A DNA stretch of 64,000 bases from Microbispora catharanthi (GCF_006334915.2 NZ_VDMA02000009.1:124001-188000); one strand, 5' to 3'. Counted from the stretch's first letter, positions 49,680 through 60,167 are shown. The notes: generated by a model not told the origin, from the letters alone. A program made the numbers and translations.

Positions 49680-51337
49680 CGCCACGCATCAGGGGAAACG
49701 ACTACACCGTCCTCCAGCCGCCCGCCCTCGGGTCGTCCTGGACGCCCCGCCTGCGGGTCAGCGTGGTGATCCCCGCCTACGCTGACCAGGTCAAGCTCGA
49801 TCTCACGCTCGCCGGGCTGGCCAGGCAGACGTACCCGGCCGACCTGCTCGAAGTGATCGTGGTCGACAACGGCAGCGAGCCGCCGCTGCGCCTGCCGGAG
49901 ATCCGGCCTCGCGACACGCGGCTGCTGGTCTGCGCGGCGCCGGGCCGGGCCAGGGCGCGCAACGCCGGGCTGGCCGCCGCGACGGGCGACGTCATCCACT
50001 GGATGGACTCCGACGTCGTTCCCGAACCGGAGGAGGTGGAGGCGCACATGCGCTGGCACCACCTCGCGCCCTATCTGTCGGTCACCTCCTACCTGCGCTT
50101 CACCACCGCCCCGCTGCCCTGCCCCGCGGACGTCGCGGGAACGGACGACCTGGCGAAGCTCTTCGAGCCGGCGGAGCCGCACGCCTGGATCGAGGACCTG
50201 GTGCAGCGGTCGGACGGGCTGCTCCGCTCGCCGCGGCCGTTCAGCATCCACATCGGCGGCGCGTCGTCCGTCTCCGCCCGGCTGTTCGAGCGGGCCGGGC
50301 CGATGGACCCCGCGATGATCCTCGGCCAGGACACCGAGATGGGTTACCGGCTCGCGCAGGCGGGCGCGGTCTTCATCCCCGACCCGCAGGCCAGGGCCTA
50401 CCATCTCGGCCCGTCCATGCGCATGCGCGACAGCGCGCCGATCAGCCGGGTCAGCCACGCCCTGGTCACCGACCGGGTCCCCGGCTACCGGTGGCTGCGC
50501 ACCCATCCCTCGCGGCAGTGGAAGGTCCCGCAGGTGGAGGTCCTCGTGGACGCCACCGCGGGGTCGTACGACGACGTCAGGGCCACCGTGGACGGCGTGC
50601 TGGCGGGCACGCTGACCGACCTCGCCGTGGTGCTGACCGGTCCATGGGACGAGCTCGCGCCCGAGCAGCGCGCGCCGCTCAAGGACCCGCGCCTCGACCT
50701 CGTGCTACTGCGGGCCCACTACACCCATGAGGGCCGGGTGCGGCTGGCCACGACGGCGTCCGACACCCAGTCGCCGTACCGCCTGCGCGTCCCGCCCGGC
50801 TGGGTGCCGGAGGAGGACAGCCTCGGACGGCTGCTCGACGTGCTGCGCGGGCGGGAACGCGGACTGGTGAGCGTGCTCCTGGCCGAGGACCCCGAAGGTG
50901 TCACCGCCGCCCGCCTGGAACGCACCGAGGCGTTCTCCCGCGCCGCCCTCGTCGCCGAGGAGGGCGAGGACCTCGACGACGCCGTCGACGAGATGTTCGG
51001 CACATACTGGGTCGACGGCGAGACCTTCGGCTTCCGGGCCGCCGCGGAGGCCCCGGCCTATGTGAATCCGCGCACCGCCTATCGCAAGCGGGTGCAGGCG
51101 CAGGCCGAGGTCGAGCGCCTGACCAAGGAGGTCGAGCGGCTTCGCGGACAGGTGACCAGATGGCGCGACGAGGCGGCGCGGTGGCGCAAGTCCGCCGTCG
51201 AGTTCCGCCGGGAGATCGGCACCCTGCGGCGGCAGGTCTCGGCGCTGCGCGGGCAGCTCTCGGCGCTGCACCGCGCCCGCGGCCTGCGTGGCATCGCCCG
51301 GGGTTTCAGCCGGCCCTTCACGTTCAAGAAGACCTGA
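49676..51337 (+). CDS. GT2 glycosyltransferase with C-terminal coiled coil
   Basis: 553 residues, ATG overlapping the previous stop. GT-A domain ~20-270: SVVIPAYADQVKLDLTLAGLARQTYPADLLEVIVVDNGSEPPLRL, the DxD in IHWMDSDVVPEPEEVEAHM, and the acceptor-side GQDTEMGYRLAQAGAVFIPDP. Residues ~300-450 form a second alpha/beta region, and ~460-530 a coiled coil (AQAEVERLTKEVERLRGQVTRWRDEAARWRKS ... LRRQVSALRGQLSALHRARG) with a basic tail. Paralogous to the convergent gene at 51351-52898. Probable surface-glycan or spore-coat glycosyltransferase. Confidence 0.88.
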   Translation: MTPRIRGNDYTVLQPPALGSSWTPRLRVSVVIPAYADQVKLDLTLAGLARQTYPADLLEVIVVDNGSEPPLRLPEIRPRDTRLLVCAAPGRARARNAGLAAATGDVIHWMDSDVVPEPEEVEAHMRWHHLAPYLSVTSYLRFTTAPLPCPADVAGTDDLAKLFEPAEPHAWIEDLVQRSDGLLRSPRPFSIHIGGASSVSARLFERAGPMDPAMILGQDTEMGYRLAQAGAVFIPDPQARAYHLGPSMRMRDSAPISRVSHALVTDRVPGYRWLRTHPSRQWKVPQVEVLVDATAGSYDDVRATVDGVLAGTLTDLAVVLTGPWDELAPEQRAPLKDPRLDLVLLRAHYTHEGRVRLATTASDTQSPYRLRVPPGWVPEEDSLGRLLDVLRGRERGLVSVLLAEDPEGVTAARLERTEAFSRAALVAEEGEDLDDAVDEMFGTYWVDGETFGFRAAAEAPAYVNPRTAYRKRVQAQAEVERLTKEVERLRGQVTRWRDEAARWRKSAVEFRREIGTLRRQVSALRGQLSALHRARGLRGIARGFSRPFTFKKT

Positions 51338-51350
51338 CCGCCCCGTCCTG

Positions 51351-52898
51351 TCAGGAGCGGCGGAACAGGCCGCGGCGGCGTGCCGGTGTGGCCTCCGGTT
51401 GCGGGGCATGAGCCGACGCCGGTTGCGGGGCTTGGGCCGCGGCCGGTTCCGGGGCGGTCCGCGGCGCGGCGGACACGGCCGGTTTCGCGGGCGTCCTGGG
51501 AAGCTCCTCGAACTCGCTCGCCGCGCCGTGCCGCACGCCGTGGGTCTGGGCGATCACGTCGGCCCGGTCCTCGCCCGGCGTGGCGAGCCGGCGGGCGCGC
51601 GCGACGGCCTCGGTCCGCTCCAGGGTGGCCGTGCCCCCACCGGGCAGATCCAGGACCAGCAGGCCGATCCGCTCCTCCGACATCGCCTTGACCGCCCGCT
51701 CCAGCAGCGCCGGAGCCGGCGGGGCGTCGACGGGCGCCGTGTAGCGGAAGGGGACGGGCGCGGCGGTCGGCGCAGCCCGTTCCGCGAACCGCACCCGCGC
51801 GTCGTGCCCGAACGCCGCCCTGACCAGGGCGAGGTCGAACGCGCCGGTCCCCGGCGCCCACCTGCGTCCGCCTTCGAGCGACGACCAGGGGCCGGCCAGC
51901 GTCACCACGACGTCGGTGAGTGTGCCGCGCAGCACCGCGTCGACCGCGGCGACGATCCGCCGCTCGTCCGCCCCCGTCACGTCGAAGACGACCTCGACGT
52001 ACGGCACGAGCCAGCGCCGGCCGGGCTCCTTGCGCAGGTCGCGGCGGAGCGGGACCCGGTGCGCCAGGTGGGCCTCGACGAGCCGGACGATCGACTTGCC
52101 GTGTTCACCGCGCTGGGCCGGCAGGCCGAGATGCACGGCGCGGGCCTCCATGTCGGGGACGAACACCGCCCCCGCCTGGGCGAGCCGGTAGGCGAACTCG
52201 GTGTCCTGGCCGCGCACCACCTCGGGGTCGAAGCCCCGGACCTCGTCGAGCAGGGCCCGCCGCAGGGAGACCGTCGGGCCGGTGCAGACCTGGTAGGGGT
52301 TCTTGCTGGCCCGCAGGCCGTCGAGGCGGCGGATGGTCTCCTCGGTGGAACTGGACACCAGCGCCGACGGATCGAACAGGTCCTCGGGTGAGCCGTGCCG
52401 TACGGCCTCGTGGACCTGCCCGGGGGTGAGGGCCGGCTCCTCGGCGAACTTCTTGCCGCCGATGGTGACGAGGTAGTCGGTGAGGTGATGCCAGCGGAAC
52501 AGCGCCTCCAGGTGCTCCCGCGAGATCACCATGTCGGCGTCGAGACGCTGCACGATCTCGCCCTCGGCCGCCGCGATGCCGGCGTTCATCGCGTGCCCGG
52601 CGCCCCATCCGCCGGGTGGGACGACCACGACACGGGTGTTCTCCGGCCGCAGATCGGGCAGGCGCAGCGGAGGGTCGCTGCGGTCGTCCACCACGATCAC
52701 CTCGGTGAGGTGCGCGGGATAGGTCTGCGCGGCCAGCGCGGCCAGCGTCAGGTCGAGGCGGTGCTGCCCGCCGTGCGCGGGGATGACGACACTCGCGCCG
52801 AGTGTGGGCGTCCAGCCGCCGATGGGTGGCGGCGTGAGCGGAGAGTAGTCGTTGTGGCGAATCCTCGGCCGGGGCTCCACGCCCGTCAGGTGGGCCAA
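51351..52898 (-). CDS. GT2 glycosyltransferase, paralogue of the convergent gene
   Basis: 515 residues from TTG 52898 with AGAGGA 6 bases upstream; in-frame upstream alternatives lack a ribosome site. Same layout as the preceding gene but on the opposite strand: PRIRHNDYSPLTPPPIGGWTPTLGASVVIPAHGGQHRLDLTLAALAAQTYP, VQRLDADMVISREHLEALFRWH (DxD), RGQDTEFAYRLAQAGAVFVPDMEARAVHLG, then the second domain. The C-terminus is an Ala/Pro-rich tail without the coiled coil. Only 13 bp separate the two genes tail to tail. Confidence 0.88.
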   Translation of the reverse strand: MAHLTGVEPRPRIRHNDYSPLTPPPIGGWTPTLGASVVIPAHGGQHRLDLTLAALAAQTYPAHLTEVIVVDDRSDPPLRLPDLRPENTRVVVVPPGGWGAGHAMNAGIAAAEGEIVQRLDADMVISREHLEALFRWHHLTDYLVTIGGKKFAEEPALTPGQVHEAVRHGSPEDLFDPSALVSSSTEETIRRLDGLRASKNPYQVCTGPTVSLRRALLDEVRGFDPEVVRGQDTEFAYRLAQAGAVFVPDMEARAVHLGLPAQRGEHGKSIVRLVEAHLAHRVPLRRDLRKEPGRRWLVPYVEVVFDVTGADERRIVAAVDAVLRGTLTDVVVTLAGPWSSLEGGRRWAPGTGAFDLALVRAAFGHDARVRFAERAAPTAAPVPFRYTAPVDAPPAPALLERAVKAMSEERIGLLVLDLPGGGTATLERTEAVARARRLATPGEDRADVIAQTHGVRHGAASEFEELPRTPAKPAVSAAPRTAPEPAAAQAPQPASAHAPQPEATPARRRGLFRRS

Positions 52899-52980
52899 TC
52901 CTCGTCCTCTACAGCGATGGTCAAAGGGCTGGTCCACACTAGCGAAACCCGCTGACGGTTCCCTATGGTGACGCCCAATA

Positions 52981-52997
52981 TGTCCATTTGGTGGACA
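52981..52997. promoter_or_regulatory. Palindrome upstream of thrC
   Basis: TGTCCA-TTTGG-TGGACA is a 17-bp perfect inverted repeat in the 187-bp divergent region between thrC and the GT2 gene. A TAGACT -10-like box (53027-53032) lies downstream of it. Suited to a dimeric regulator of thrC; protein unknown. Confidence 0.45.
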
Positions 52998-53085
52998 ACG
53001 GAGTCCGCACGTCAAACGGTTGGCCGTAGACTCGGTGACCGATACCCCTGGTGACACGCGTGTGCGCGCGTGGGAGGAGCGACCA

Positions 53086-54144
<1,059 letters not shown>

Positions 54145-54187
54145 CCGGCCCTCTCATTCCCGCCCATCAAAGGGTTCAGGTGACGAA

Positions 54188-55114
54188 TTGACGGACAGTC
54201 ACGGCGTCGTCGTCCGCGTGCCGGCGACGAGCGCCAACCTCGGCCCCGGTTTCGACAGCCTCGGCCTCGCGCTCGACCTGTACGACGAGGTGGAGGCCGA
54301 GATCTCCGGCTCGCCCGGCGTGCGGATCTCCGTGGAGGGCCAGGGCGCCGGTGAGCTGGACGAGGGCGAGGGTCACCTCGTCGTCAGGACGATGCGCGCG
54401 ACGTTCGACCGCATGGGGTTCGCCCAGCCGGACGGCATCGCGCTGCGCTGCCACAACCGCATTCCGCACGCGCGGGGGCTCGGCTCGTCGTCGGCGGCGA
54501 TCTGCGCCGGCATCCTCGCGGCCCGCGCCCTCGCGCGCGGGCGGGGCGCGGGGGATCTGCCGGACGCCGAGGTGTTCGCGCTGGCCACGGAGCTGGAGGG
54601 GCATCCCGACAACGTGGCGCCGTGCCTGGCGGGCGGTCTCACCATCGCCTGGACGGACCAGTCGCGGGCGGCGAGTATGGTGAAACTGACTCCGCACGAG
54701 GACGTCCGGCCGGTGGTGTTGATCCCGGATTTCCGGTTGTCCACGGAGGAGGCTCGGGGGCTGCTGCCGAAGGACGTACCGCATTCGGACGCGGCGGCCA
54801 ACGCGGGGCGGGCGGCTCTGCTCGTCGCGGCGCTCACGCAGAGACCGGAACCGGATCTCCTGCTCGCCGCCACCGAAGACCGCCTGCACCAGAGGTACCG
54901 CGCGCCCGCGATGCCCCGCACCGCCGAACTGGTGCGACGGCTCCGCGAGGCCGGGGTGCCCGCCGTCGTCTCGGGGGCCGGTCCGACGGTTCTCGCGTTG
55001 ACGACACGGGATACCAAGGATTTGATCGCGCCAGAAGTGGGTAATGACTGGCACATCCAGCCAATGAACGTCGACCCGCTTGGTGCGTACGTTCGGTTTC
55101 CCGAGACACGCTGA
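54188..55114 (+). CDS. thrB: Homoserine kinase
   Basis: 308 residues from TTG 54188. GHMP kinase: VVVRVPATSANLGPGFDSLGLALDLYDEVE, ATP-binding IPHARGLGSSSAAICAGI, EGHPDNVAPCLAGGLTIAW, and a C-terminal SGAGPTVLALT motif 3. Phosphorylates homoserine for threonine synthase. The usual length is ~300. It is downstream of thrC, co-directional and probably co-transcribed. Confidence 0.96.
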   Translation: MTDSHGVVVRVPATSANLGPGFDSLGLALDLYDEVEAEISGSPGVRISVEGQGAGELDEGEGHLVVRTMRATFDRMGFAQPDGIALRCHNRIPHARGLGSSSAAICAGILAARALARGRGAGDLPDAEVFALATELEGHPDNVAPCLAGGLTIAWTDQSRAASMVKLTPHEDVRPVVLIPDFRLSTEEARGLLPKDVPHSDAAANAGRAALLVAALTQRPEPDLLLAATEDRLHQRYRAPAMPRTAELVRRLREAGVPAVVSGAGPTVLALTTRDTKDLIAPEVGNDWHIQPMNVDPLGAYVRFPETR

Positions 55115-55527
55115 TGCTTCTTCGACCTTCAGGGAATAGCTGTGCGCGCTGGTGATGTTAGGCTGATAGCCGCACCAGGTGCCCCCGTGTTGGGTGCGTG
55201 CTTGTCATTCGCACATCGCTGCACTTCGCCTCGCGTCCTTCGACGCGGGCAGGGCGATTTCCCCGAAACCGTTTCCTCCAGTCGGCACACCTTCGGGTGG
55301 CATGGCCGGAGGCGGCGTTCTCGGAGACATGCGCGTTCGAACCACCAAGACATCTGGTCGGTGGCGGCAATCCGGGGGATCGCCCCCGGGCACCTACCGC
55401 TCGCGAATCCCGAGGGTCACCGACACATGAGATTCGCGAAGCCCGACCCGGTCTGTCCCGCCGGGTCGCATCACCGGGACGCCTGGACGCACGATTCTGG
55501 CGCCCGACCCCTGGGAAGGACCCTTAG
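55115..55527 (+). promoter_or_regulatory. Long structured leader region of rho
   Basis: The 413 bp between thrB and rho hold a TAGGCT -10 box (55159-55164), implying a ~360-nt leader. Three hairpins follow: CCGGGGG/CCCCCGG with loop ATCG (55372-55389), TCGCGAAT/ATTCGCGA (55401-55439) and CGACCCGG/CCGGGTCG (55444-55468). A short upstream gene starts in the loop of the second and ends on the rho start. No other gene was supported. Confidence 0.55.
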
Positions 55528-55531
55528 TTGA
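55427..55531 (+). CDS. Candidate short upstream gene overlapping rho start
   Basis: ATG 55427 with GAGGG ~10 bases upstream encodes 34 residues (MRFAKPDPV ... RPLGRTLS). Its TGA overlaps the rho start codon (TTGA), the arrangement used for translational coupling. The peptide is Cys/His/Arg-containing and resembles nothing known. It could mediate autoregulation of Rho. The evidence is position only. Confidence 0.35.
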   Translation: MRFAKPDPVCPAGSHHRDAWTHDSGARPLGRTLS

Positions 55532-57543
55532 GCGACACCACCGAACTCCTCTCCGACGGCCAGGCCGCCGGCGACACCCCCACTTCCGCCCCGGCCCGTC
55601 CGCGACGTCGCTCCGGCACCGGCCTGGCTGGCATGGTGCTCCCCGAGCTTCAGGCCCTGGCGACCAGCCTCGGCATCACGGGGACCGGACGGATGCGCAA
55701 GAGCCAGCTCATCGCGGCCATCCAGGAGAAGCAGGGCGGATCGGGAGAGGCCGCGGCCGAGCCGAAGGCCGCCGCCGAAGCGCCCGCCGTCGTCGAGCGA
55801 CCCGCCCGTGGCCGCCGGGAACGTTCCCGCGCCGCCGCGGCGCCCGCACCCGAGGCCGCGCCCGCCGCCACGCCTGCCGCCGAGCCCGTCGTCGCGGCTC
55901 GTGAGGAGCGTCCCGTGGTCGAGGCCGCGCCGGCCGTGGCCGCCGAGGCCGCGCAGAACGGCGTCGCCGCCGTCGCTGAGCCGCAGGCCGAGGCCGCCCA
56001 GTCCGAGACCCGCGCCGAGCGGCCCGAGCGCGGCGACCGCCGCGAGCGCCGCACGCGCGGCGAGCGGGGCGAGCGAGGACGCGACCGCGACGGCCGCGGT
56101 GACCAGCGCGGTGACCAGCGCGCCGCCGACGCTGGAGACGGCGGCCAGGGCCGTCGTGACCAGCAGGGCCGCGGCGACAACCGCGGTGACCGCGCCGACG
56201 GCCGTGACGGTCGCGACGGCCGCGACGGTCGTGACGGTCGTGACGGCCGCTCCGACGGGCGCGGCGACAGCCGTACGGACAGCCGCGCCGACGGCAAGGG
56301 CGACCAGCAGGGCGAGGACGCCCGCGGGCGCCGTGGCCGCTTCCGCGAGCGTGGCCGCCGCGGGCGCGACCGCTTCGAGGGCAACGAGCCGGTCATCGGC
56401 GAGGACGACGTCCTGATCCCGATCGCCGGCATCCTGGACATCCTCGACAACTACGCCTTCGTGCGGACCAGCGGCTACCTGCCGGGCTCGAACGACGTCT
56501 ACGTCTCGCTCGCCCAGATCCGCCGCAACGGCCTGCGCAAGGGCGACGTCGTCACCGGCGCCGTCCGGCAGCCGAGGGACGGAGAGCGGCGCGAGAAGTT
56601 CAACGCGCTCGTCCGCCTCGACACCGTCAACGGCATGGACCCGGAGCAGGCCCGCCAGCGCCCCGACTTCAACAAGCTCACGCCGCTCTACCCGCAGGAG
56701 CGGCTGCGCCTGGAGACCGAGCCGAACGTCCTGACCACGCGGATCATCGACCTCGTCTCGCCGATCGGCAAGGGTCAGCGCGGCCTGATCGTGTCGCCGC
56801 CCAAGGCCGGCAAGACCATGGTGCTCCAGGCGATCGCCAACGCGATCACGCGCAACAACCCGGAGTGCCACCTGATGGTCGTCCTCGTGGACGAGCGTCC
56901 GGAAGAGGTCACCGACATGCAGCGGTCGGTCAAGGGCGAGGTCATCCATTCGACCTTCGACCGCCCGGCCGAGGACCACACCACCGTCGCGGAACTCGCC
57001 ATCGAGCGGGCGAAGCGGCTGGTGGAGCTGGGCCACGACGTGGTCGTCCTGCTCGACTCGATCACCCGTCTCGGGCGCGCCTACAACCTCGCGGCGCCCG
57101 CGAGCGGCCGCATCCTGTCCGGTGGTGTCGACTCGACCGCGCTCTACCCGCCGAAGCGGTTCTTCGGCGCCGCCCGCAACATCGAGAACGGCGGCTCGCT
57201 GACGATCCTCGCCACGGCCCTCGTCGAGACCGGGTCCAAGATGGACGAGGTCATCTTCGAGGAGTTCAAGGGCACCGGCAACGCGGAGCTCAAGCTCAAC
57301 CGCTCCCTGGCCGACAAGCGGATCTTCCCCGCGGTCGACGTGGACGCCTCCGGCACCCGCAAGGAGGAGATCCTGATGGGCAAGGAGGAGCTGGCCATCG
57401 TCTGGAAGCTCCGCCGCGTCCTCCACGCCCTCGACATGCAGCAGGCGCTGGAGCTCCTTCTCGAGAAGATGAAGGAGACCAAGTCCAACGCCGAGTTCCT
57501 GCTCCAGGTGCAGAAGACCACGGTCAGCAACGACCGCGACTGA
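55528..57543 (+). CDS. rho: Transcription termination factor Rho with long actinobacterial N-terminal insertion
   Basis: 671 residues from TTG 55528, GGGAAGGA upstream. Rho N-terminal SAP-like domain ([32 protein letters not shown], ~32-66) is followed by a ~200-residue Ala/Pro then Arg/Asp/Gly-rich disordered insertion ([14 protein letters not shown] type), the cold-shock RNA-binding domain (~280-355), and the RecA-like ATPase with [10 protein letters not shown] (422-431), [10 protein letters not shown] and [13 protein letters not shown]. Terminates transcription; insertions of this type extend RNA binding in actinobacteria. The bicyclomycin-site residues appear intact. Followed by a strong hairpin. 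Confidence 0.97.
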   Translation: MSDTTELLSDGQAAGDTPTSAPARPRRRSGTGLAGMVLPELQALATSLGITGTGRMRKSQLIAAIQEKQGGSGEAAAEPKAAAEAPAVVERPARGRRERSRAAAAPAPEAAPAATPAAEPVVAAREERPVVEAAPAVAAEAAQNGVAAVAEPQAEAAQSETRAERPERGDRRERRTRGERGERGRDRDGRGDQRGDQRAADAGDGGQGRRDQQGRGDNRGDRADGRDGRDGRDGRDGRDGRSDGRGDSRTDSRADGKGDQQGEDARGRRGRFRERGRRGRDRFEGNEPVIGEDDVLIPIAGILDILDNYAFVRTSGYLPGSNDVYVSLAQIRRNGLRKGDVVTGAVRQPRDGERREKFNALVRLDTVNGMDPEQARQRPDFNKLTPLYPQERLRLETEPNVLTTRIIDLVSPIGKGQRGLIVSPPKAGKTMVLQAIANAITRNNPECHLMVVLVDERPEEVTDMQRSVKGEVIHSTFDRPAEDHTTVAELAIERAKRLVELGHDVVVLLDSITRLGRAYNLAAPASGRILSGGVDSTALYPPKRFFGAARNIENGGSLTILATALVETGSKMDEVIFEEFKGTGNAELKLNRSLADKRIFPAVDVDASGTRKEEILMGKEELAIVWKLRRVLHALDMQQALELLLEKMKETKSNAEFLLQVQKTTVSNDRD

Positions 57544-57555
57544 CGCCCTTTCGAC

Positions 57556-57590
57556 CGACGCCCCGGACGGCCGCGCCGTCCGGGGCGTCG
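57556..57590 (+). terminator. Terminator after rho
   Basis: CGACGCCCCGGACGG / CCGTCCGGGGCGTCG, a perfect 15-bp stem with a 5-nt loop (CCGCG). No U-tract, as usual here. Confidence 0.85.
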
Positions 57591-57636
57591 GCGTGATCCG
57601 CCGATCCGCCGCCCGCCACCACGGTGGCCGGCCCCG

Positions 57637-57662
57637 GGAATAGCCCATGGCCTGGGATGGTT
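57637..57662 (+). promoter_or_regulatory. SigR-type promoter of rpmE
   Basis: GGAAT (57637-57641), exactly 18 bp, then GTT (57660-57662): a perfect match to the SigR (oxidative/disulfide-stress ECF sigma) consensus GGAAT-N18-GTT. rpmE is an established SigR target in Streptomyces coelicolor. The predicted start gives a ~125-nt leader. Confidence 0.72.
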
Positions 57663-57795
57663 GCAGGATCTGGCACACTGGTAGCCGAACCGCAGCGGTA
57701 CCGGTTCCCGCACCGCGCATCACAGGTGTGCCGATGCGCGCAGGCCGTGACAGACGGAGCGACCCGGCGACCGCGCCTAGCGTTAGGACTGAGAC

Positions 57796-58014
57796 ATGAA
57801 GCCCGACATCCACCCGGAGTACGTGGTCACCCAGGTGACCTGCACCTGCGGGAACACCTTCACCACGCGTAGCACCGCCAAGAACGGCGTGCTCCACGCC
57901 GACGTCTGCTCCGCCTGCCACCCCTTCTACACGGGCAAGCAGAAGATCCTCGACACCGGTGGCCGGGTGGCGCGCTTCGAGGCGCGCTTCGGCAAGAAGG
58001 CCCAGAGCAAGTAG
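57796..58014 (+). CDS. rpmE: 50S ribosomal protein L31, C+ (zinc-binding) form
   Basis: 72 residues, ATG 57796 (AGGA upstream). Typical L31: [27 protein letters not shown] ... [32 protein letters not shown]. Cys16, Cys18, Cys37 and Cys40 form a zinc site, so this is the zinc-containing form. The SigR-type promoter upstream links it to thiol/zinc redox stress. Flanked by rho and prfA as in other actinomycetes. Confidence 0.97.
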   Translation: MKPDIHPEYVVTQVTCTCGNTFTTRSTAKNGVLHADVCSACHPFYTGKQKILDTGGRVARFEARFGKKAQSK

Positions 58015-58024
58015 CTCCTCCAGG

Positions 58025-58072
58025 ACGCCGGCTCGGGGGCGCCCCTCTCTTGGGGCGTCTCCGGGTCGGCGT
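58025..58072 (+). terminator. Nested hairpins after rpmE
   Basis: GCGCCCC / GGGGCGT (58039-58058) inside an outer stem ACGCCG / CGGCGT (58025-58030 with 58067-58072). Likely terminator or attenuator between rpmE and prfA. Confidence 0.55.
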
Positions 58073-58121
58073 TCTTGGTGATTACGGCCTTTACCGAGGA
58101 GCTTGAGCAAAGGAGCGTGCG

Positions 58122-59168
58122 GTGAACCTCGACGAGATCATGAGTGAGTACGCGGATCTGGAACTGCGGCTCGCCGACCCCGCCGTGCACGCCGACCAGA
58201 GCAAGGCGCGGACCTACGGCAAGCGTTACGCGGAGCTCACGCCGATCGTCGCGACCTACCGGGAGCTCGAAGGCGTACGGCAGGACCTCACGGCCGCGCG
58301 CGAGCTGGCGGCGGAGGACCCGGCGTTCGCGGAGGAGGCGGCCGAGCTCGAAGGCCGCATCCCGGTGCTGGAGGAGAAGCTCACCCGTCTCCTGGTCCCG
58401 CGCGACCCCAACGACGACAAGGACGTCATCATGGAGATCAAGGCGGGCGAGGGCGGCCAGGAGTCGGCCCTGTTCGCCGGAGACCTCCTGCGGATGTACC
58501 TCAGGTACGCCGAGCGGATCGGCTACAAGACCGAGATCATCGACGCGCAGCACTCCGACCTCGGCGGCTACAAGGACGTCACCGTCGCCATCAAGGGCAG
58601 GGAGGGCGTCTGGTCGCGGCTCAAGTTCGAGGGCGGCGTGCACCGCGTCCAGCGGGTGCCGGTGACCGAGTCGCAGGGCCGCATCCACACCTCGGCCGCC
58701 GGAGTGCTCGTCTATCCGGAGGCCGAGGAGGTCGACGTCCAGATCGACCCCAACGACCTGCGCATCGACGTGTTCCGCTCCAGCGGCCCCGGCGGCCAGA
58801 GCGTCAACACGACCGACTCGGCCGTGCGGATCACCCATCTGCCGACCGGCGTCGTCGTCTCCTGCCAGAACGAGAAGAGCCAGCTCCAGAACAAGGAGTC
58901 GGCGCTGCGCATCCTGCGCGCCCGGCTGCTGGTGATGGCACAGGAGGAGGCCGAGGCGGCCGCGATGGCCGAGCGCAAGTCGCAGGTGCGCACGGTCGAC
59001 CGCTCCGAGCGCATCCGCACCTACAACTTCCCGGAGAACCGCATTTCGGATCACCGCGTGGGCTTCAAGGCCTACAACCTGGACCAAGTCCTGGACGGCG
59101 ATCTCGACGCGGTGATACAGGCTTTGCTCGACGCCGAACTCGCGGAGAAGCTGGCCGCTCATTCGTGA
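58122..59168 (+). CDS. prfA: Peptide chain release factor 1
   Basis: 348 residues from GTG 58122, AAAGGAG upstream. The catalytic GGQ is at residues 224-226 in [19 protein letters not shown]. The stop-codon recognition region ([22 protein letters not shown]) and [21 protein letters not shown] are RF1-type. Recognises UAA and UAG. Its GGQ is methylated by PrmC, encoded just downstream, a conserved gene order. Confidence 0.96.
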   Translation: MNLDEIMSEYADLELRLADPAVHADQSKARTYGKRYAELTPIVATYRELEGVRQDLTAARELAAEDPAFAEEAAELEGRIPVLEEKLTRLLVPRDPNDDKDVIMEIKAGEGGQESALFAGDLLRMYLRYAERIGYKTEIIDAQHSDLGGYKDVTVAIKGREGVWSRLKFEGGVHRVQRVPVTESQGRIHTSAAGVLVYPEAEEVDVQIDPNDLRIDVFRSSGPGGQSVNTTDSAVRITHLPTGVVVSCQNEKSQLQNKESALRILRARLLVMAQEEAEAAAMAERKSQVRTVDRSERIRTYNFPENRISDHRVGFKAYNLDQVLDGDLDAVIQALLDAELAEKLAAHS

Positions 59169-59312
59169 GCCCGCCGCGAGCCTGATGAGGGGACGATGGG
59201 AGAAACGGTGATGGACGTGGGTCGTCGAACGACGGTGGGCCGTCCCGGCGGCCCGTCTGCCCATGACCGACGATTCCCAGGCCACGCCGCGAGGACCGTG
59301 CTGTAAGAGACC

Positions 59313-60167
59313 ATGACCTTCCTGCTCGACGAAATCGCCCTCGCCACCGCCCGGCTCGCCGAGGCGGGAGTGCCGTCACCGCGAACGGACGCCGAGGAGA
59401 TCGCGGCATTCGTACACGGCGTCCCGCGCGGCATGCTGCACACGATCAAGGACGCCGACTTCGACGCGCGGTTCTGGGAGGGCGTCGCCCGGCGCGAGGC
59501 ACGCGAGCCGCTGCAGCACATCACCGGACGGGCCTACTTCCGCTACCTCTCCCTCGAGGTGGGCCCGGGCGTGTTCGTGCCCAGGCCGGAGACCGAGGTC
59601 GTGGCCGGCTGGGCGATCGACCGGCTGCGCGAGATGGACGTCGCCTCTCCCATCGTGGTCGACCTCGGCACCGGTTCCGGGGCCATCGCGCTGTCGATCA
59701 CGCAGGAGGTCGCGCTGGCGCAGGTGCACGCCGTCGAGATCGACCCCGTGGCGTACGGCTGGGCCAAGCGCAACATCCTCGAACACGGCCAGGGCCGCAC
59801 CACCCTGCATCCGGAGGATCTGGCCGACTGCCTGCCGGAACTGAACGGCCAGGTGGACCTGGTCATCTCCAATCCGCCGTACATTCCGCCCGGAGCGATC
59901 CCGCGCGACCCCGAGGTGCGCGACTACGATCCCTCGCGGGCCCTGTACGGGTCGGGTGAGGACGGGCTGGACGAGGTGAGAGCCGTCGAGCGAACGGCGC
60001 GGCGGCTGCTGCGGCCGGGCGGGTTCGCCGTGGTCGAGCACGCCGACCAGCAGGGCAACGCCGTCTACTGGCTGTTCGCCGAGGAGAACGGCTGGCGCGA
60101 CGTGCGGTTGCGCCAGGACCTGACCGGCCGGGACAGGTTCGTCACGGCCCGGCTGACCCAGGACTGA
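59313..60167 (+). CDS. prmC: Release factor glutamine methyltransferase
   Basis: 284 residues from ATG 59313. Helical N-terminal domain (~1-80), then a Rossmann methyltransferase with VVDLGTGSGAIALSI (~115-129), VEIDP, and the glutamine-N5 motif NPPY at 187-190. Methylates the GGQ glutamine of release factors using SAM. The usual length is ~280. Follows prfA after 144 bp; that gap contains an unlikely 36-codon open frame (59196-59306). Confidence 0.95.
   Translation: MTFLLDEIALATARLAEAGVPSPRTDAEEIAAFVHGVPRGMLHTIKDADFDARFWEGVARREAREPLQHITGRAYFRYLSLEVGPGVFVPRPETEVVAGWAIDRLREMDVASPIVVDLGTGSGAIALSITQEVALAQVHAVEIDPVAYGWAKRNILEHGQGRTTLHPEDLADCLPELNGQVDLVISNPPYIPPGAIPRDPEVRDYDPSRALYGSGEDGLDEVRAVERTARRLLRPGGFAVVEHADQQGNAVYWLFAEENGWRDVRLRQDLTGRDRFVTARLTQD

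Noticed and set aside
55471-58110. An 879-residue open frame antisense to rho, rpmE and their leader
   Set aside because: Antisense of strongly coding DNA in high-GC sequence; no start context, low-complexity translation, and the plus strand encodes conserved genes.
59196-59306. Possible 36-codon gene between prfA and prmC
   Set aside because: Ribosome site present but composition is Arg/Gly/Pro-rich and no other support; conserved block normally has none here.
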